From NCBI RefSeq assembly GCF_036195325.1, contig NZ_CP108101.1, forward strand, positions 1,674,001-1,738,000: 64,000 bases of DNA, given 5' to 3'. A program made the translations under genes and the position numbers. Every line of letters starts with the position of its first letter. Within the stretch, counting starts at the first letter, position 1. The notes under the pieces are model-generated. The model saw nothing but the letters and a program-made list of their open reading frames with translations, did not search any database and had not been told where the DNA came from. This DNA is from Streptomyces sp. NBC_00234. GTDB taxonomy: Bacteria > Actinomycetota > Actinomycetes > Streptomycetales > Streptomycetaceae. This document shows, piece by piece, positions 32,944 through 41,786 of the stretch.

Positions 32944-34371
32944 ATGCTCCCGAGTGCGACCACCGCGATGCGCGCGGCACCCCACGCGACGCCCGAGAAG
33001 CGCGCGGCCTTCGGCAAGGAGGCCCGGCGTCGCTCGCCGCGGTCGGGGCATGCCGTGTACAGGCCGTCTCCCGACAGGCCGGACCCGCTGGAGATCCTGG
33101 AGGCGCAGTCCGCGGCACGGGTGCCCGAACTCGTCCCGATCCGCTACGCCCGGATGACGGAGTCCCCGTTCCGCTTCTACCGGGGCGCCGCCGCCGTCAT
33201 GGCCTCCGACCTGGCCGACACCCCGCGCTCGGGGCTCGTGGCCCAGCTGTGCGGGGACGCGCACATGCTCAACTTCCGTCTGCTCGCCTCGCCGGAGCGG
33301 CAGTTGATGTTCGACATCAACGACTTCGACGAGACACTGCCGGGCCCCTGGGAGTGGGACGTCAAGCGGCTGTCGGCCAGTCTCGTCATCGCCGGCCGGG
33401 CGAACGGCTTCGACGACTCCGAGCGCACCCGCATCGTGAGCTGGACGGTCCGTGCGTACCGCGAGGCGATGATCCGCTTCGCGGGCATGAGCAACCTCGA
33501 TGTCTGGTACGCGAAGATCGGCGCGGACCGTCTCAAGGCCCTCGCCGCAACCGCCTCCACGAAGCGCGGACAGAAGAACCTGGCTTCCGCCATGGCGAAG
33601 GCCCGCACCCGCGACAGCCTGGACGCCTTCGGCAAGCTCACGGAGACGGTCGACGGCCGGCCCAGGATCGCGGCGGATCCCCCACTGCTCGTCCCGGCCG
33701 GAGACCTGCTGCCGGACATCGAGCGCAGTGCGCTCGAGCGCACGTTCCGCGGACTGGTCGAGCGGTACGGCCGCACCCTGCCGTCCGACCGGCGCGCGCT
33801 GCTCCAGGACTACAGACTGGCGGACGTCGCCCGCAAGGTGGTCGGTGTCGGCAGCGTCGGCACCCGCTGCTGGATCTTCCTCCTGCTCGGACGGGACGAC
33901 CAGGACCCGCTCTTCCTCCAGGCCAAGGAGGCCGACACCTCCGTGCTCGCCCCGCACGTCGGCGCGAGCCGGTATCCCAACCAGGGCGAGCGGGTGGTCT
34001 CGGGCCAGCGGCTGATGCAGGCGACGAGCGACATCTTCCTGGGCTGGGAACGGGTCGACGGGATCGACGGCAAGAAGCGCGACTTCTACCTCCGCCAGTT
34101 GCGCGACTGGAAGGGCATCGCGCTGCCGGAGCGGATGCAGCCGAAGGACATGCGCGCGTTCGGCGAACTGTGCGGGGTCACGCTGGCTCGCGCGCACGCG
34201 CGGTCCGGCGACCGGATCGCGATCGCCTCGTATCTGGGCAGCGGCGACACGTTCGACCGGGCCCTCGCGACGTTCGCGGAGGCGTACGCCGACCAGAACG
34301 AGCGTGACCACCAGGCGCTGGTCGACGCGGTGCGCGCGGGCCGGCTGCCCGCCGAGGAACCGGCGGCCTGA
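32944..34371 (+). CDS. DUF2252 family protein
   Basis: 475 aa; GGAGGGC precedes the ATG. The family signatures are MTESPFRFYRGAAAVMASDL, CGDAHMLNFRLLASPERQLM, FDINDFDETLPGPWEWDVKR and LFLQAKEADTSVL. The fold is related to aminoglycoside-phosphotransferase/kinase-like proteins, with GDAHMLNF in the place of a catalytic loop and FDINDFD as a metal site. No substrate is known. The gene converges on the dnaE2 operon with a 9-bp gap. Confidence 0.88.
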   Translation: MLPSATTAMRAAPHATPEKRAAFGKEARRRSPRSGHAVYRPSPDRPDPLEILEAQSAARVPELVPIRYARMTESPFRFYRGAAAVMASDLADTPRSGLVAQLCGDAHMLNFRLLASPERQLMFDINDFDETLPGPWEWDVKRLSASLVIAGRANGFDDSERTRIVSWTVRAYREAMIRFAGMSNLDVWYAKIGADRLKALAATASTKRGQKNLASAMAKARTRDSLDAFGKLTETVDGRPRIAADPPLLVPAGDLLPDIERSALERTFRGLVERYGRTLPSDRRALLQDYRLADVARKVVGVGSVGTRCWIFLLLGRDDQDPLFLQAKEADTSVLAPHVGASRYPNQGERVVSGQRLMQATSDIFLGWERVDGIDGKKRDFYLRQLRDWKGIALPERMQPKDMRAFGELCGVTLARAHARSGDRIAIASYLGSGDTFDRALATFAEAYADQNERDHQALVDAVRAGRLPAEEPAA

Positions 34372-34380
34372 CGCGGCCGG

Positions 34381-35361
34381 TCAGTCGGCCAGGGTGGCCG
34401 GACGTACGGCCTCCGGCCCGAAGCGACGGCGGGCACGGTCCGCGGCGGCTTCGACCGCGCGGGCACGGGCGTCCTGGGGATCCAGGGAGAGCTGCCAGTA
34501 GGCGCTGTCGGCCGGCATCAGGTGGTCGGCACGGAGCGCGAAGGCCCGGACCCGCGCTCGCTGCAGCCCCAGACCGGTCAACAGGCCCAGGGCGGTCGCG
34601 ACGAGGACGGGTGAGTGGTCGGTGGGTTCCGGCAGTGCGCGCGTGCGGGTGGTCGAACTGTGGTCGGCGTAGCGCACGGTGAGGGTGAGGCGTCCCGCGA
34701 TCTGCTTTTCCCCGCGCAGGCGTTGGCCGATCCGCTCGGCGAGCCCGAGGACGGCGCGGTGACGTAGCGCAGGGTCGAGGCAGTCCCGGTCCAGCGCCGT
34801 GTCGGCGACCAGGTGCTCCGTCGGCTCCGTCCGAGTAGCCGGGCGGGGATCGTGACCACGGGCCCGCTCGGCCAGCAGCCGGGCGGGGGCGGCACCCAGC
34901 AGTCTCTGCAGGGTCGCCGGGGACAGGTCGGCGACCTGGCCGATGGTGTGCAGACCGTACTTCCCGAGCGTCTCCGCCGTGGCGCGGCCGATTCCCGGCA
35001 ACGCGGTGACCGGCCGGGGGTACAGCCAGGCTGCGGCCTGCCCGGCGGGAACCCAGGTGGTGTCCCCCGGCGCGGACGCGTCGGCCGCCATGGCGGCCAG
35101 CATGCGGTTGCCCGCGAGCCCGGCGCTGCTGTCGATGCCGTAGAGGGCCTTCAACCTGAACTTCGCCAACTGGACGACGTCGTAGGCGGACAGGTCGAAG
35201 TACCGGAGTGCCGACGTCAGGTCGAGCTGAACGGCGTCGGGCGGAACGGCCTGGACGTGCGGAGTGATACCGGACACCAGTTCGATTATTTTTTCGTACT
35301 GATCCTCGCTCGAAGCGGTGTGCAGGTGGAGGTGGGCGATGTGCCGCTGACGCGTGGTCAT
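34381..35361 (-). CDS. Degenerate Y-family DNA polymerase (ImuB-like) coupled to dnaE2
   Basis: 326 aa; its ATG overlaps the dnaE2 stop (ATGA). Parts of the Y-family fold remain: the helix-hairpin-helix LPGIGRATAETLGKYGLHTI (121-140) and a little-finger domain (200-310). The N-terminal palm is much reduced: the DMDAF metal motif is replaced by HLHLHTA, and SxDE by QLDLTS (Asp47 kept, Glu lost). Only about 35 residues separate the two instead of about 95. It should not polymerise. The layout fits ImuB, the non-catalytic partner that brings DnaE2 to the beta clamp; QLSLD near residue 288 could be a clamp-binding motif. Confidence 0.8.
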   Translation of the reverse strand: MTTRQRHIAHLHLHTASSEDQYEKIIELVSGITPHVQAVPPDAVQLDLTSALRYFDLSAYDVVQLAKFRLKALYGIDSSAGLAGNRMLAAMAADASAPGDTTWVPAGQAAAWLYPRPVTALPGIGRATAETLGKYGLHTIGQVADLSPATLQRLLGAAPARLLAERARGHDPRPATRTEPTEHLVADTALDRDCLDPALRHRAVLGLAERIGQRLRGEKQIAGRLTLTVRYADHSSTTRTRALPEPTDHSPVLVATALGLLTGLGLQRARVRAFALRADHLMPADSAYWQLSLDPQDARARAVEAAADRARRRFGPEAVRPATLAD

Positions 35362-38300
35362 CCCGCACTCCCCGGGCTGGTGTAGCCGAACTTCTTCAGG
35401 TCGGCCGAGCGGTCGCCGGCAGGCTGCAGATCGGCGTACGGGTGAAGACGGGCGCCGGTGGTGCCGTTGACCAGGGTGCGCTGCGGCTGGGCAGGGGTCG
35501 GGTGCGGGTGGTCGGCGCCGAGCAGGGCGAGCGCGGCCTCGGGACCGCGGTCGCGGCGGGCGGCGGCGATCCGTTCGAGGTCCCAGGCCATGGTGCCGAC
35601 GACGGTACGGCGGGTGCCGCGCACCTGGACCGTGCCGCGGACCAGCAGCAGGCCGCTGTGGAAGACGGTGTGCGCGCAGGCCGGGTGGGAGTCCTCGAAG
35701 AAGGCCAGGTCGACCAGCCCGGAGCCGTCCTCCAGCGTGACGAAGATGACGCGCTTGCCACTGGCGATCGGCGGGGTCTGGGTGGAGGCCCGCACACCGG
35801 CGACGAGGACCTGCTGCCCCGGACGCATAGCGGCCAGATGGGCCGCGTCGGTCGCTCCGGCCTCCCGCAGCAGGCGGTGGTGATGCTCCATCAGATGCCT
35901 GGAGACGTCGATGCCGAGGGTGCTCAGCTCCGCGCTCAGGGCCTCCCGCCCTGTCATCTCCGGCAGGCCGCTCGGCTCCGCCCCGCCGACAGCGCCCGCG
36001 TCCAGGGGCAGCTGACCCTTGCCCGCCGACCGGGTGCGGGACTGCCGGTGGAGCTCGGCGATCTGCAGCAGCAGGTCCCGCCGGGTGAGACGCCCGTCGT
36101 GCAGGCAGTTCAGGGCACCGACCTCGGCGAGGCGTTCGGCGACCGGCCTGCTGGGGTGGGCCCGCTGCCAGAAGTCCGACAGCGATCCGTACGGCCGGCC
36201 CTCCTCGATCCGCGCGCACTCCTCCTCACTGATGCCGTGCACCCCGGACAGCGCGAGCCGCACGCCCCACTCCTCCTCCTCGGTCATCTCCACGGTGTGC
36301 TTCGTGCAGGAGCGGTTGACGTCGACGGGCAGGACCCGGACACCGCGACGCCGGGCATCGGAGACGAGGACGCGCTTGGGCCACATCCCGGGGTCGTGTT
36401 CGAGCAGACCGGCCAGCAGGAACGCCGGATAGTGCGCCTTGAGCCAGGCGCTCTGCAGGGCCGGTACGGCGAAGGCGACCGCGTGCGCCCGGCAGAAGCC
36501 GTAGGCGCCGAACGCCTCGACCGTCTTCCAGACCTGGTCGCGCACCGTCTCGCTGTACCCGTGTGCGCGCGCCTGCCGGTGGAACCAGCCCTTGATCCTG
36601 GGCAGCCGGTTCTTGTCACCGAGCGCGCGCCGGGCGATCTCGGCCAGCGCGCGGTCGCAACCGGTCATCACCGCCAGCGTCTCGATGATCTGCTCGTGCC
36701 AGATGGTCACGCCGTAGGTGTCGGCGAGCACCGGCTCCAGGTCCGGGTGGGCGTACGACGGCGTGCCGCCATGGCGTGCGGCGATGTACCGCTCGGGCAT
36801 GCCGCCTGCAACGGGGCCGGGCCGGAAGAGACTGATGTCGGCAATGACGTCCTGCGGGTCGCGGGGCTGCAGCCGGGACAGCAGGTCCTGTTGCCCGGGT
36901 GACTCCAGCTGGAACAGGCCCAGGGTCTGGCTCTCCTGGATGAGCTTGAACGCGAAGACGTCGTCGAGCGGCACCTGGCGCGGGTCGTCCATGTCGATGC
37001 GGTTGCCGGTCACCCGTTCGATCTCGGTGACCGCATGCGCCATCGAGGACAGCATCCGGACGCCCAGGACGTCCAGTTTGATATTGCCCAGCGCCTCGAT
37101 CTCCTCCTTGGCCGCCATGGCCATGGGGTAGTCGCCCTGGGGGGTCGGCTGCACCGGCAGCCGGTCCAGGAGCGTCGCGTCGCTGATGACCACTCCACAG
37201 GGGTGCATGGCCATGCCGTACACCAGCGAGTCGAGTCCCTCGGCGAGCTCCCACAGCGGCCCGTACCGGTGCGCCTCGGCCGCCAACTGCCGCAACTCGG
37301 GCAGCTCGGCGAGCGCCCCGGTGATGTCGGAGGCCCGCAGATGCGGGAAGCTCTTGGCGATCCGGTCGATCTCCGCCGGTGCGATCCCCAGGGCCAGGCC
37401 GGTATCGCGCAGGGCGCGGCGGGCCCGATAGGTCTCGGGCATGGCGGTGACCGCCACCCGCTCCTTGCCGAACCGGTCGAAGATCAGGTCGTAGCACTCC
37501 AGCCTCCTGGCGGACTCGACGTCGATGTCGATGTCCGGAAGCGACGCCCGCCGCAGGCTCAGGAAGCGTTCGAACAGCAGGCGGTGGTCAAGGGGGTTGG
37601 CGGTGGCGATGCCCAGGACGTGGCAGACCAACGATCCGGCGCCCGAGCCGCGGGCCGAGACCCGGATGCCCTTCTCCCGGATGTCGGCCACGACCTGGCC
37701 GACGGCAAGGAAGTACGAGTCGTAGTCCAGCTCGGAGATCACGGCGAGTTCCTCGTCCAGCCGGTCGAGCGCCGGCCGGTCCCGGTCGATGCCGCGGCGG
37801 ACCATCCCGGCCTCGCACTGCTGACGCAGGAGTTGCGCGGCTGCCCCCGCTCCGGGCCCGGCCCCGAAGAGCGCCGGTTCCGGGAAGTGCGGCGTGCCAA
37901 GACCGAGATCCGCCCGGGGGTCGAGGGTGCACGCGTCCGCCGTCGCAACGGTGTCGGCCATCAGGCGGCGCGCCCGCCGGGGGTCCGCCCCGGCGCACTC
38001 GGCGACCATCCGCGCGATGACCGTCATCGCCCTTTCGTCCTTGAGCCAGCGCTGCCCGCTGTCCAGGCGGCGCCGGTCGATCGGCCGCAGCAACCTCGCG
38101 GCGTCCAGGACATCGGCAAGCCGGTGCTGGTCCGGGTCGGCGTAGCGGACCGCGTTGGAGAGCACCGCGGTGGTGCCGGTGCGATCGGCCAGCGCCAGGG
38201 TGCGCGCAGCCAGCCGAAGCGAGCCGGGCCCGATGCCGAAACGTTTATGCACTACGACTTCCAGCCTGACTCCCGTACCGAAGATCTCCCGCCACGGAGC

Positions 38301-38810
38301 CAGTAGCTTCGTCGCGACGTCCTCGCGCCCGGCCGCCAGAGCCCGTACCGGCTCCGAGAGCGGTCCGAGCAGCACGGTCAGACCGGGGCCGCCGTGCTCG
38401 CGCAGCGCCTCCCACGGCACCACCGGCGCCGTACCGGACACGGCACCGGCATGGGCGGCCGACGTGATGCGGCACAGCCGCGCCCACCCCGCCCGGTTCT
38501 GCGCGAGCAGCACGAACCGCAGCGGCGGCTCAGCGACATGCGCGCCACCGCGCGCCGGGGTGCGGGGCCGCCGGCCCGGCGGCGGAGGCGCGAGGGCCTC
38601 CACCGCCAGGTCGACACCGAAGACCGGCCGGACCCCGGCTCCCGAGCACGCCTGCGCGAACCCGACGGCCCCCGTGACCGTGTCCCGGTCGGTGAGCGCG
38701 AGCGCCGCCATGCCCCGTCCGGCCGCCTGCTGGACGAGATGCCCGGGGTGGGCGGCGCCGTAGCGGACGGAGTAACCGGACGCGACGTGCAGCTGAGCGA
38801 AGCCCGCCAT
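35358..38810 (-). CDS. dnaE2: Error-prone DNA polymerase III alpha subunit (DnaE2/ImuC)
   Basis: 1150 aa, GGAGG ribosome site before the ATG at 38810. The N-terminal PHP domain has a changed metal motif (LHVASGYS in place of HxH). The C-family polymerase catalytic triad begins with DIDID at 426-430 (ASLPDIDIDVESARR). An OB fold near the C-terminus (VLVAGVRASTQTPPIASGKR, FVTLEDGSGLVDLAFF) is typical of DnaE2. It carries out translesion synthesis after DNA damage. It is cotranscribed with the ImuB-like protein, and two LexA-box-like sites lie upstream. No ImuA' gene is adjacent. Confidence 0.92.
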   Translation of the reverse strand: MAGFAQLHVASGYSVRYGAAHPGHLVQQAAGRGMAALALTDRDTVTGAVGFAQACSGAGVRPVFGVDLAVEALAPPPPGRRPRTPARGGAHVAEPPLRFVLLAQNRAGWARLCRITSAAHAGAVSGTAPVVPWEALREHGGPGLTVLLGPLSEPVRALAAGREDVATKLLAPWREIFGTGVRLEVVVHKRFGIGPGSLRLAARTLALADRTGTTAVLSNAVRYADPDQHRLADVLDAARLLRPIDRRRLDSGQRWLKDERAMTVIARMVAECAGADPRRARRLMADTVATADACTLDPRADLGLGTPHFPEPALFGAGPGAGAAAQLLRQQCEAGMVRRGIDRDRPALDRLDEELAVISELDYDSYFLAVGQVVADIREKGIRVSARGSGAGSLVCHVLGIATANPLDHRLLFERFLSLRRASLPDIDIDVESARRLECYDLIFDRFGKERVAVTAMPETYRARRALRDTGLALGIAPAEIDRIAKSFPHLRASDITGALAELPELRQLAAEAHRYGPLWELAEGLDSLVYGMAMHPCGVVISDATLLDRLPVQPTPQGDYPMAMAAKEEIEALGNIKLDVLGVRMLSSMAHAVTEIERVTGNRIDMDDPRQVPLDDVFAFKLIQESQTLGLFQLESPGQQDLLSRLQPRDPQDVIADISLFRPGPVAGGMPERYIAARHGGTPSYAHPDLEPVLADTYGVTIWHEQIIETLAVMTGCDRALAEIARRALGDKNRLPRIKGWFHRQARAHGYSETVRDQVWKTVEAFGAYGFCRAHAVAFAVPALQSAWLKAHYPAFLLAGLLEHDPGMWPKRVLVSDARRRGVRVLPVDVNRSCTKHTVEMTEEEEWGVRLALSGVHGISEEECARIEEGRPYGSLSDFWQRAHPSRPVAERLAEVGALNCLHDGRLTRRDLLLQIAELHRQSRTRSAGKGQLPLDAGAVGGAEPSGLPEMTGREALSAELSTLGIDVSRHLMEHHHRLLREAGATDAAHLAAMRPGQQVLVAGVRASTQTPPIASGKRVIFVTLEDGSGLVDLAFFEDSHPACAHTVFHSGLLLVRGTVQVRGTRRTVVGTMAWDLERIAAARRDRGPEAALALLGADHPHPTPAQPQRTLVNGTTGARLHPYADLQPAGDRSADLKKFGYTSPGSAG

Positions 38811-38862
38811 GTCGCACCTCCATCACTCCACCCCTTTTTAGGTCATACGCCCGATATGTTCA

Positions 38863-38878
38863 TCGTACGCCAGTTCGA
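38863..38878. promoter_or_regulatory. LexA/SOS box candidate 1
   Basis: TCGTAC-GCCA-GTTCGA differs by one base from the actinobacterial SOS box TCGAAC-N4-GTTCGA. It is 53 bp upstream of the dnaE2 start. Confidence 0.65.
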
Positions 38879-38923
38879 ATACCTTAACCCCGTCGGAGCC
38901 TGATCCACCCCGGCCGAATTTGT

Positions 38924-38939
38924 TCGAACACTCGTACGA
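38924..38939. promoter_or_regulatory. LexA/SOS box candidate 2
   Basis: TCGAAC-ACTC-GTACGA also differs from TCGAAC-N4-GTTCGA by one base, in the opposite half. It is 114 bp upstream of dnaE2 and 101 bp upstream of the divergent membrane-protein gene, which could come under the same control. Confidence 0.6.
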
Positions 38940-39039
38940 TAACCCGGGCAGGGGCATCCGCCGGTCCGCCCGCACCCCGCCTCAGCCATTCGGCCCCGTC
39001 CCACCTGCGCAAACACCGGGCCGCCCGGACCGTAGGGGC

Positions 39040-40104
39040 ATGACTTTCGTCGACGAGGTGAAGAACGCCGTCACTCCACGGGCCGCACTGCTCGTCCTCG
39101 GTGTGCTCGCGCTGCAACTGCTGTTCATCGCGTCCTACGTGGGGGCGCTGCACAAGCCCAAGCCGACGGACGTCCCCTTCGCCGTTGTCGCTCCCCCGCA
39201 GATCTCGGAGCAGCTCGTCACCCGGCTCGACTCGCTCCCCGGCGGCCCGCTGGACCCGCGCACGGTCGACGACGCGGCCGAGGCCCGCGAGCAGATCATG
39301 AACCGCGAGATCGACGGCGCCCTGATCGTCGACCCCGCCGGCACCACCGACACCGTGCTCGTCGCCTCCGGCGGCGGCACCGTCCTGGCCGACTCCCTCA
39401 CGAAGATCATCGAGCAGGCCGACAGGACCCAGCGCCGCTCGGTCAGGACCGTCGACGTCGCACCGGCCTCCCCCGAGGACTTCGACGGGCTCTCGTCCTT
39501 CTACCTGGTCGTGGGCTGGTGCGTCGGCGGCTACCTCTGCGCCTCGATCCTGGCGATCAGCGCGGGCACCAAACCCGCCAACCGGCAGCGCGCGCTGATC
39601 AGGACCGCCACCATGGCGCTGTACTCGATCGCGGGCGGAATCGGCGGCGCGGTCATCATCGGGCCGATCCTCGGCGCACTGCCGGGCAGCGTGTGGGCGC
39701 TCTGGGGCCTGGGGGCACTCGTCGTCTTCGCGGTCGGCATGACCACGCTCGCCCTGCAGGCCCTCACCGGCATCATCGGCATCGGCCTGGCCGTCCTGAT
39801 CATCGTGATCGCGGGCAACCCGAGCGCGGGCGGCGCCTTCCCGCTGCCGATGCTGCCGGACTTCTGGCGGGCGATCGGGCCGGCGCTGCCGCCGGGAGCG
39901 GGCACCTGGGTGGCCCGCTCGATCGCCTACTTCAAGGGCAACGCGGTCACCGGACCGCTGCTGGTGCTCTCCGCCTGGGCGGTGGCGGGCACGGTCCTCA
40001 CCCTGCTCCTGTCCATGCGGCACAGGCCGGACGACGCCACCGGCACGGCAGCCGCGGACACGGCGCCCGCAGGTGCGGCGCCCGGCGGCCCGACCGCCGC
40101 CTGA
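39040..40104 (+). CDS. ABC-2/YhgE-like membrane protein (DUF3533 type)
   Basis: 354 aa. One helix near the N-terminus (PRAALLVLGVLALQLLFIAS) is followed by a roughly 120-residue outer domain (DVPFAVVAPPQISEQL, MNREIDGALIVDP) and then five helices from FYLVVGWCVGGYLCASILAI on. This is the layout of YhgE/Pip and SNG1-like ABC-2-related proteins. The C-terminus is Ala/Thr/Pro-rich. Function unknown. It is divergent from dnaE2 across a 229-bp region holding two SOS-box candidates, so damage control is possible. Confidence 0.75.
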   Translation: MTFVDEVKNAVTPRAALLVLGVLALQLLFIASYVGALHKPKPTDVPFAVVAPPQISEQLVTRLDSLPGGPLDPRTVDDAAEAREQIMNREIDGALIVDPAGTTDTVLVASGGGTVLADSLTKIIEQADRTQRRSVRTVDVAPASPEDFDGLSSFYLVVGWCVGGYLCASILAISAGTKPANRQRALIRTATMALYSIAGGIGGAVIIGPILGALPGSVWALWGLGALVVFAVGMTTLALQALTGIIGIGLAVLIIVIAGNPSAGGAFPLPMLPDFWRAIGPALPPGAGTWVARSIAYFKGNAVTGPLLVLSAWAVAGTVLTLLLSMRHRPDDATGTAAADTAPAGAAPGGPTAA

Positions 40105-40147
40105 AGCGGCCGTACGCGGACCCGCGGGCAGCCGGGGCCGGACGGTG

Positions 40148-40957
40148 TCACGCGGTCACACCGTCATCGGCCGGGCTGCCCGGCGCCGGCACCCGGCCCC
40201 GTACCGCGGACAGTTCCGTGACCTCCGCGCGCAGCGCCCGCACCTCCGCGGTGAGCGCGATGATGGCCTCGGTCTGCAGCCGGTCCGTGGCGCTTTCGCT
40301 CTCGAAGCGGGAGATGAACCAGGCCGCGATGTTCGCCGTGACCACACCCAGCAGCGCGATGCCCGACAGCATCAGGCCGACCGCGAGCATGCGGCCCAGA
40401 CCGGTGGTCGGGGCGAAGTCGCCGTAGCCGACGGTCGTCATCGTGGTGAAGGACCACCACACCGCGTCGCCGAGGGACTTGATGGTGCCGTCCGGCGAGT
40501 CCCGTTCGACCTCCAGCACCGCGAGCGAGCCGAACATCAGCAGACCCACGCACGACCCCGCGACATACGTGGTCAGCTGCACCTGCGAGGCCATCCTGGC
40601 CCGCTGCCCGGCCAGCAGCAGCGTGGACACCAGCCGGAGCAGCCGCAGCGGCTGCACCATCGGCAGCAGGACCGCGATCAGGGCCAGCGGATGACGGCGT
40701 ACGAACTGCAGGCGGTCGGGCGCGAGCACCAGCCGCACGGCGTAGTCGACGGCGAACGCACCCCACACCACCCACTCCACGCCCCGGCACAGCCGCAGCG
40801 CCGCCCGGCCGGCGTCGGGTACCACGACGGGCACGGCGTACGCGACGGCGAAAAGGAGGGCCAGGACCAGGAGCGGCCACTGGGTACGCCTCTCCCAGCG
40901 CTGCTCGGCCCCCGTTCCGTCCCCGGATTCCGCCGCCGTCGATTCCGTGCTTTTCAT
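40148..40957 (-). CDS. Voltage-gated-like potassium channel
   Basis: 269 aa. The selectivity filter TTVGYGDF (174-181) lies between two pore helices; four earlier hydrophobic segments include an Arg-rich stretch (LLPMVQPLRLLRLVSTLLLA) that resembles S4. A C-terminal coiled coil (ATDRLQTEAIIALTAEVRAL) probably holds the tetramer together. There is no RCK/TrkA domain. The start at 40957 fits the leaderless pattern, with a TACGAT box 6 nt before it. Confidence 0.92.
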   Translation of the reverse strand: MKSTESTAAESGDGTGAEQRWERRTQWPLLVLALLFAVAYAVPVVVPDAGRAALRLCRGVEWVVWGAFAVDYAVRLVLAPDRLQFVRRHPLALIAVLLPMVQPLRLLRLVSTLLLAGQRARMASQVQLTTYVAGSCVGLLMFGSLAVLEVERDSPDGTIKSLGDAVWWSFTTMTTVGYGDFAPTTGLGRMLAVGLMLSGIALLGVVTANIAAWFISRFESESATDRLQTEAIIALTAEVRALRAEVTELSAVRGRVPAPGSPADDGVTA

Positions 40958-40963
40958 GGAGTC

Positions 40964-40969
40964 ATCGTA
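40964..40969 (-). promoter_or_regulatory. -10 box of a leaderless promoter for the K+ channel gene
   Basis: On the minus strand TACGAT ends 6 nt before the ATG at 40957; no ribosome site is present. Confidence 0.45.
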
Positions 40970-41203
40970 GAGAGCGGGAGCCGGCCGGAAATCCGAGCGC
41001 GCAGCCGCCGTGCCGGACGGTGGTGGACAGCCCCTCGGACCGGCCGGTCCTGTGGCCGCCGCCCGACGCGCGGCCCAATTCCTGATGACCGGTCGACGCA
41101 ACAGCTAGGCATGACAGGTACATGGCGTCATTCTGGAGCTGCCCCGTGCGACCCACGAGGCGCACGGTCGCCATAACTCCCTTTCATCCCACGGAGGTTG
41201 CTC

Positions 41204-41701
41204 ATGCGTCGCCGCTTCGCCGTATCCCTTGCCGCTGTCGCCCTGTCGCTCCCGCTCGCCCTGCTGCCTGCCGCCTCCGCTTCGGCCGCCCCCGCGGACA
41301 AGCCCCAGGTCCTGAGCTCCTGGACCCAGACGAGCCTCTCCAGCTACAACGCCTGGAACAGCGCCCGCAACAACCAGGGCGCCTGGTCCGCGTACGGTTT
41401 CGACTGGTCGACGGACTACTGCAGCACCTCCCCCGACAACCCGTTCGGCTTCCCCTTCCAGACGGCCTGCGCCCGCCACGACTTCGGCTACCGCAACTAC
41501 AAGGCCGCCGGCACCTTCTCCGCCAACAAGTCCCGCATCGACTCCGCGTTCTACTCGGACCTCAAACGCGTGTGTGCCGCCTACTCCGGCGCGACGCTCA
41601 CCGCGTGCAACAGCACGGCGTGGACCTACTACCACGCCGTGGACATCTTCGGCGTGGCACCGGCGAAGGCGGACTCCGGCAGAACGGCCCTGGCCGCCTG
41701 A
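41204..41701 (+). CDS. Secreted phospholipase A2
   Basis: 165 aa, GGAGG ribosome site. A signal peptide (1-29, cut near ASA|APA) precedes a roughly 135-residue enzyme. The catalytic helix is CARHDFGYRNYK with the His92-Asp93 pair, and four cysteines outside it can form the two disulphides of the S. violaceoruber PLA2 fold. It cleaves the sn-2 acyl chain of glycerophospholipids with Ca2+, outside the cell. It ends at a 20-bp perfect hairpin shared with the convergent protease gene. Confidence 0.93.
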   Translation: MRRRFAVSLAAVALSLPLALLPAASASAAPADKPQVLSSWTQTSLSSYNAWNSARNNQGAWSAYGFDWSTDYCSTSPDNPFGFPFQTACARHDFGYRNYKAAGTFSANKSRIDSAFYSDLKRVCAAYSGATLTACNSTAWTYYHAVDIFGVAPAKADSGRTALAA

Positions 41702-41731
41702 CCACCGGGCTCCGGCCGCCGGGCACAGGCG

Positions 41732-41776
41732 GACGGGCCCGCTCGCCCCACACCGGGTGGGGCGAGCGGGCCCGTC
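41732..41776. terminator. 20-bp perfect hairpin, bidirectional terminator
   Basis: GACGGGCCCGCTCGCCCCAC (41732-41751) pairs exactly with 41757-41776 around a 5-nt loop, between the convergent PLA2 and S1 protease genes. Confidence 0.85.
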
Positions 41777-41786
41777 GTCGGACCGG

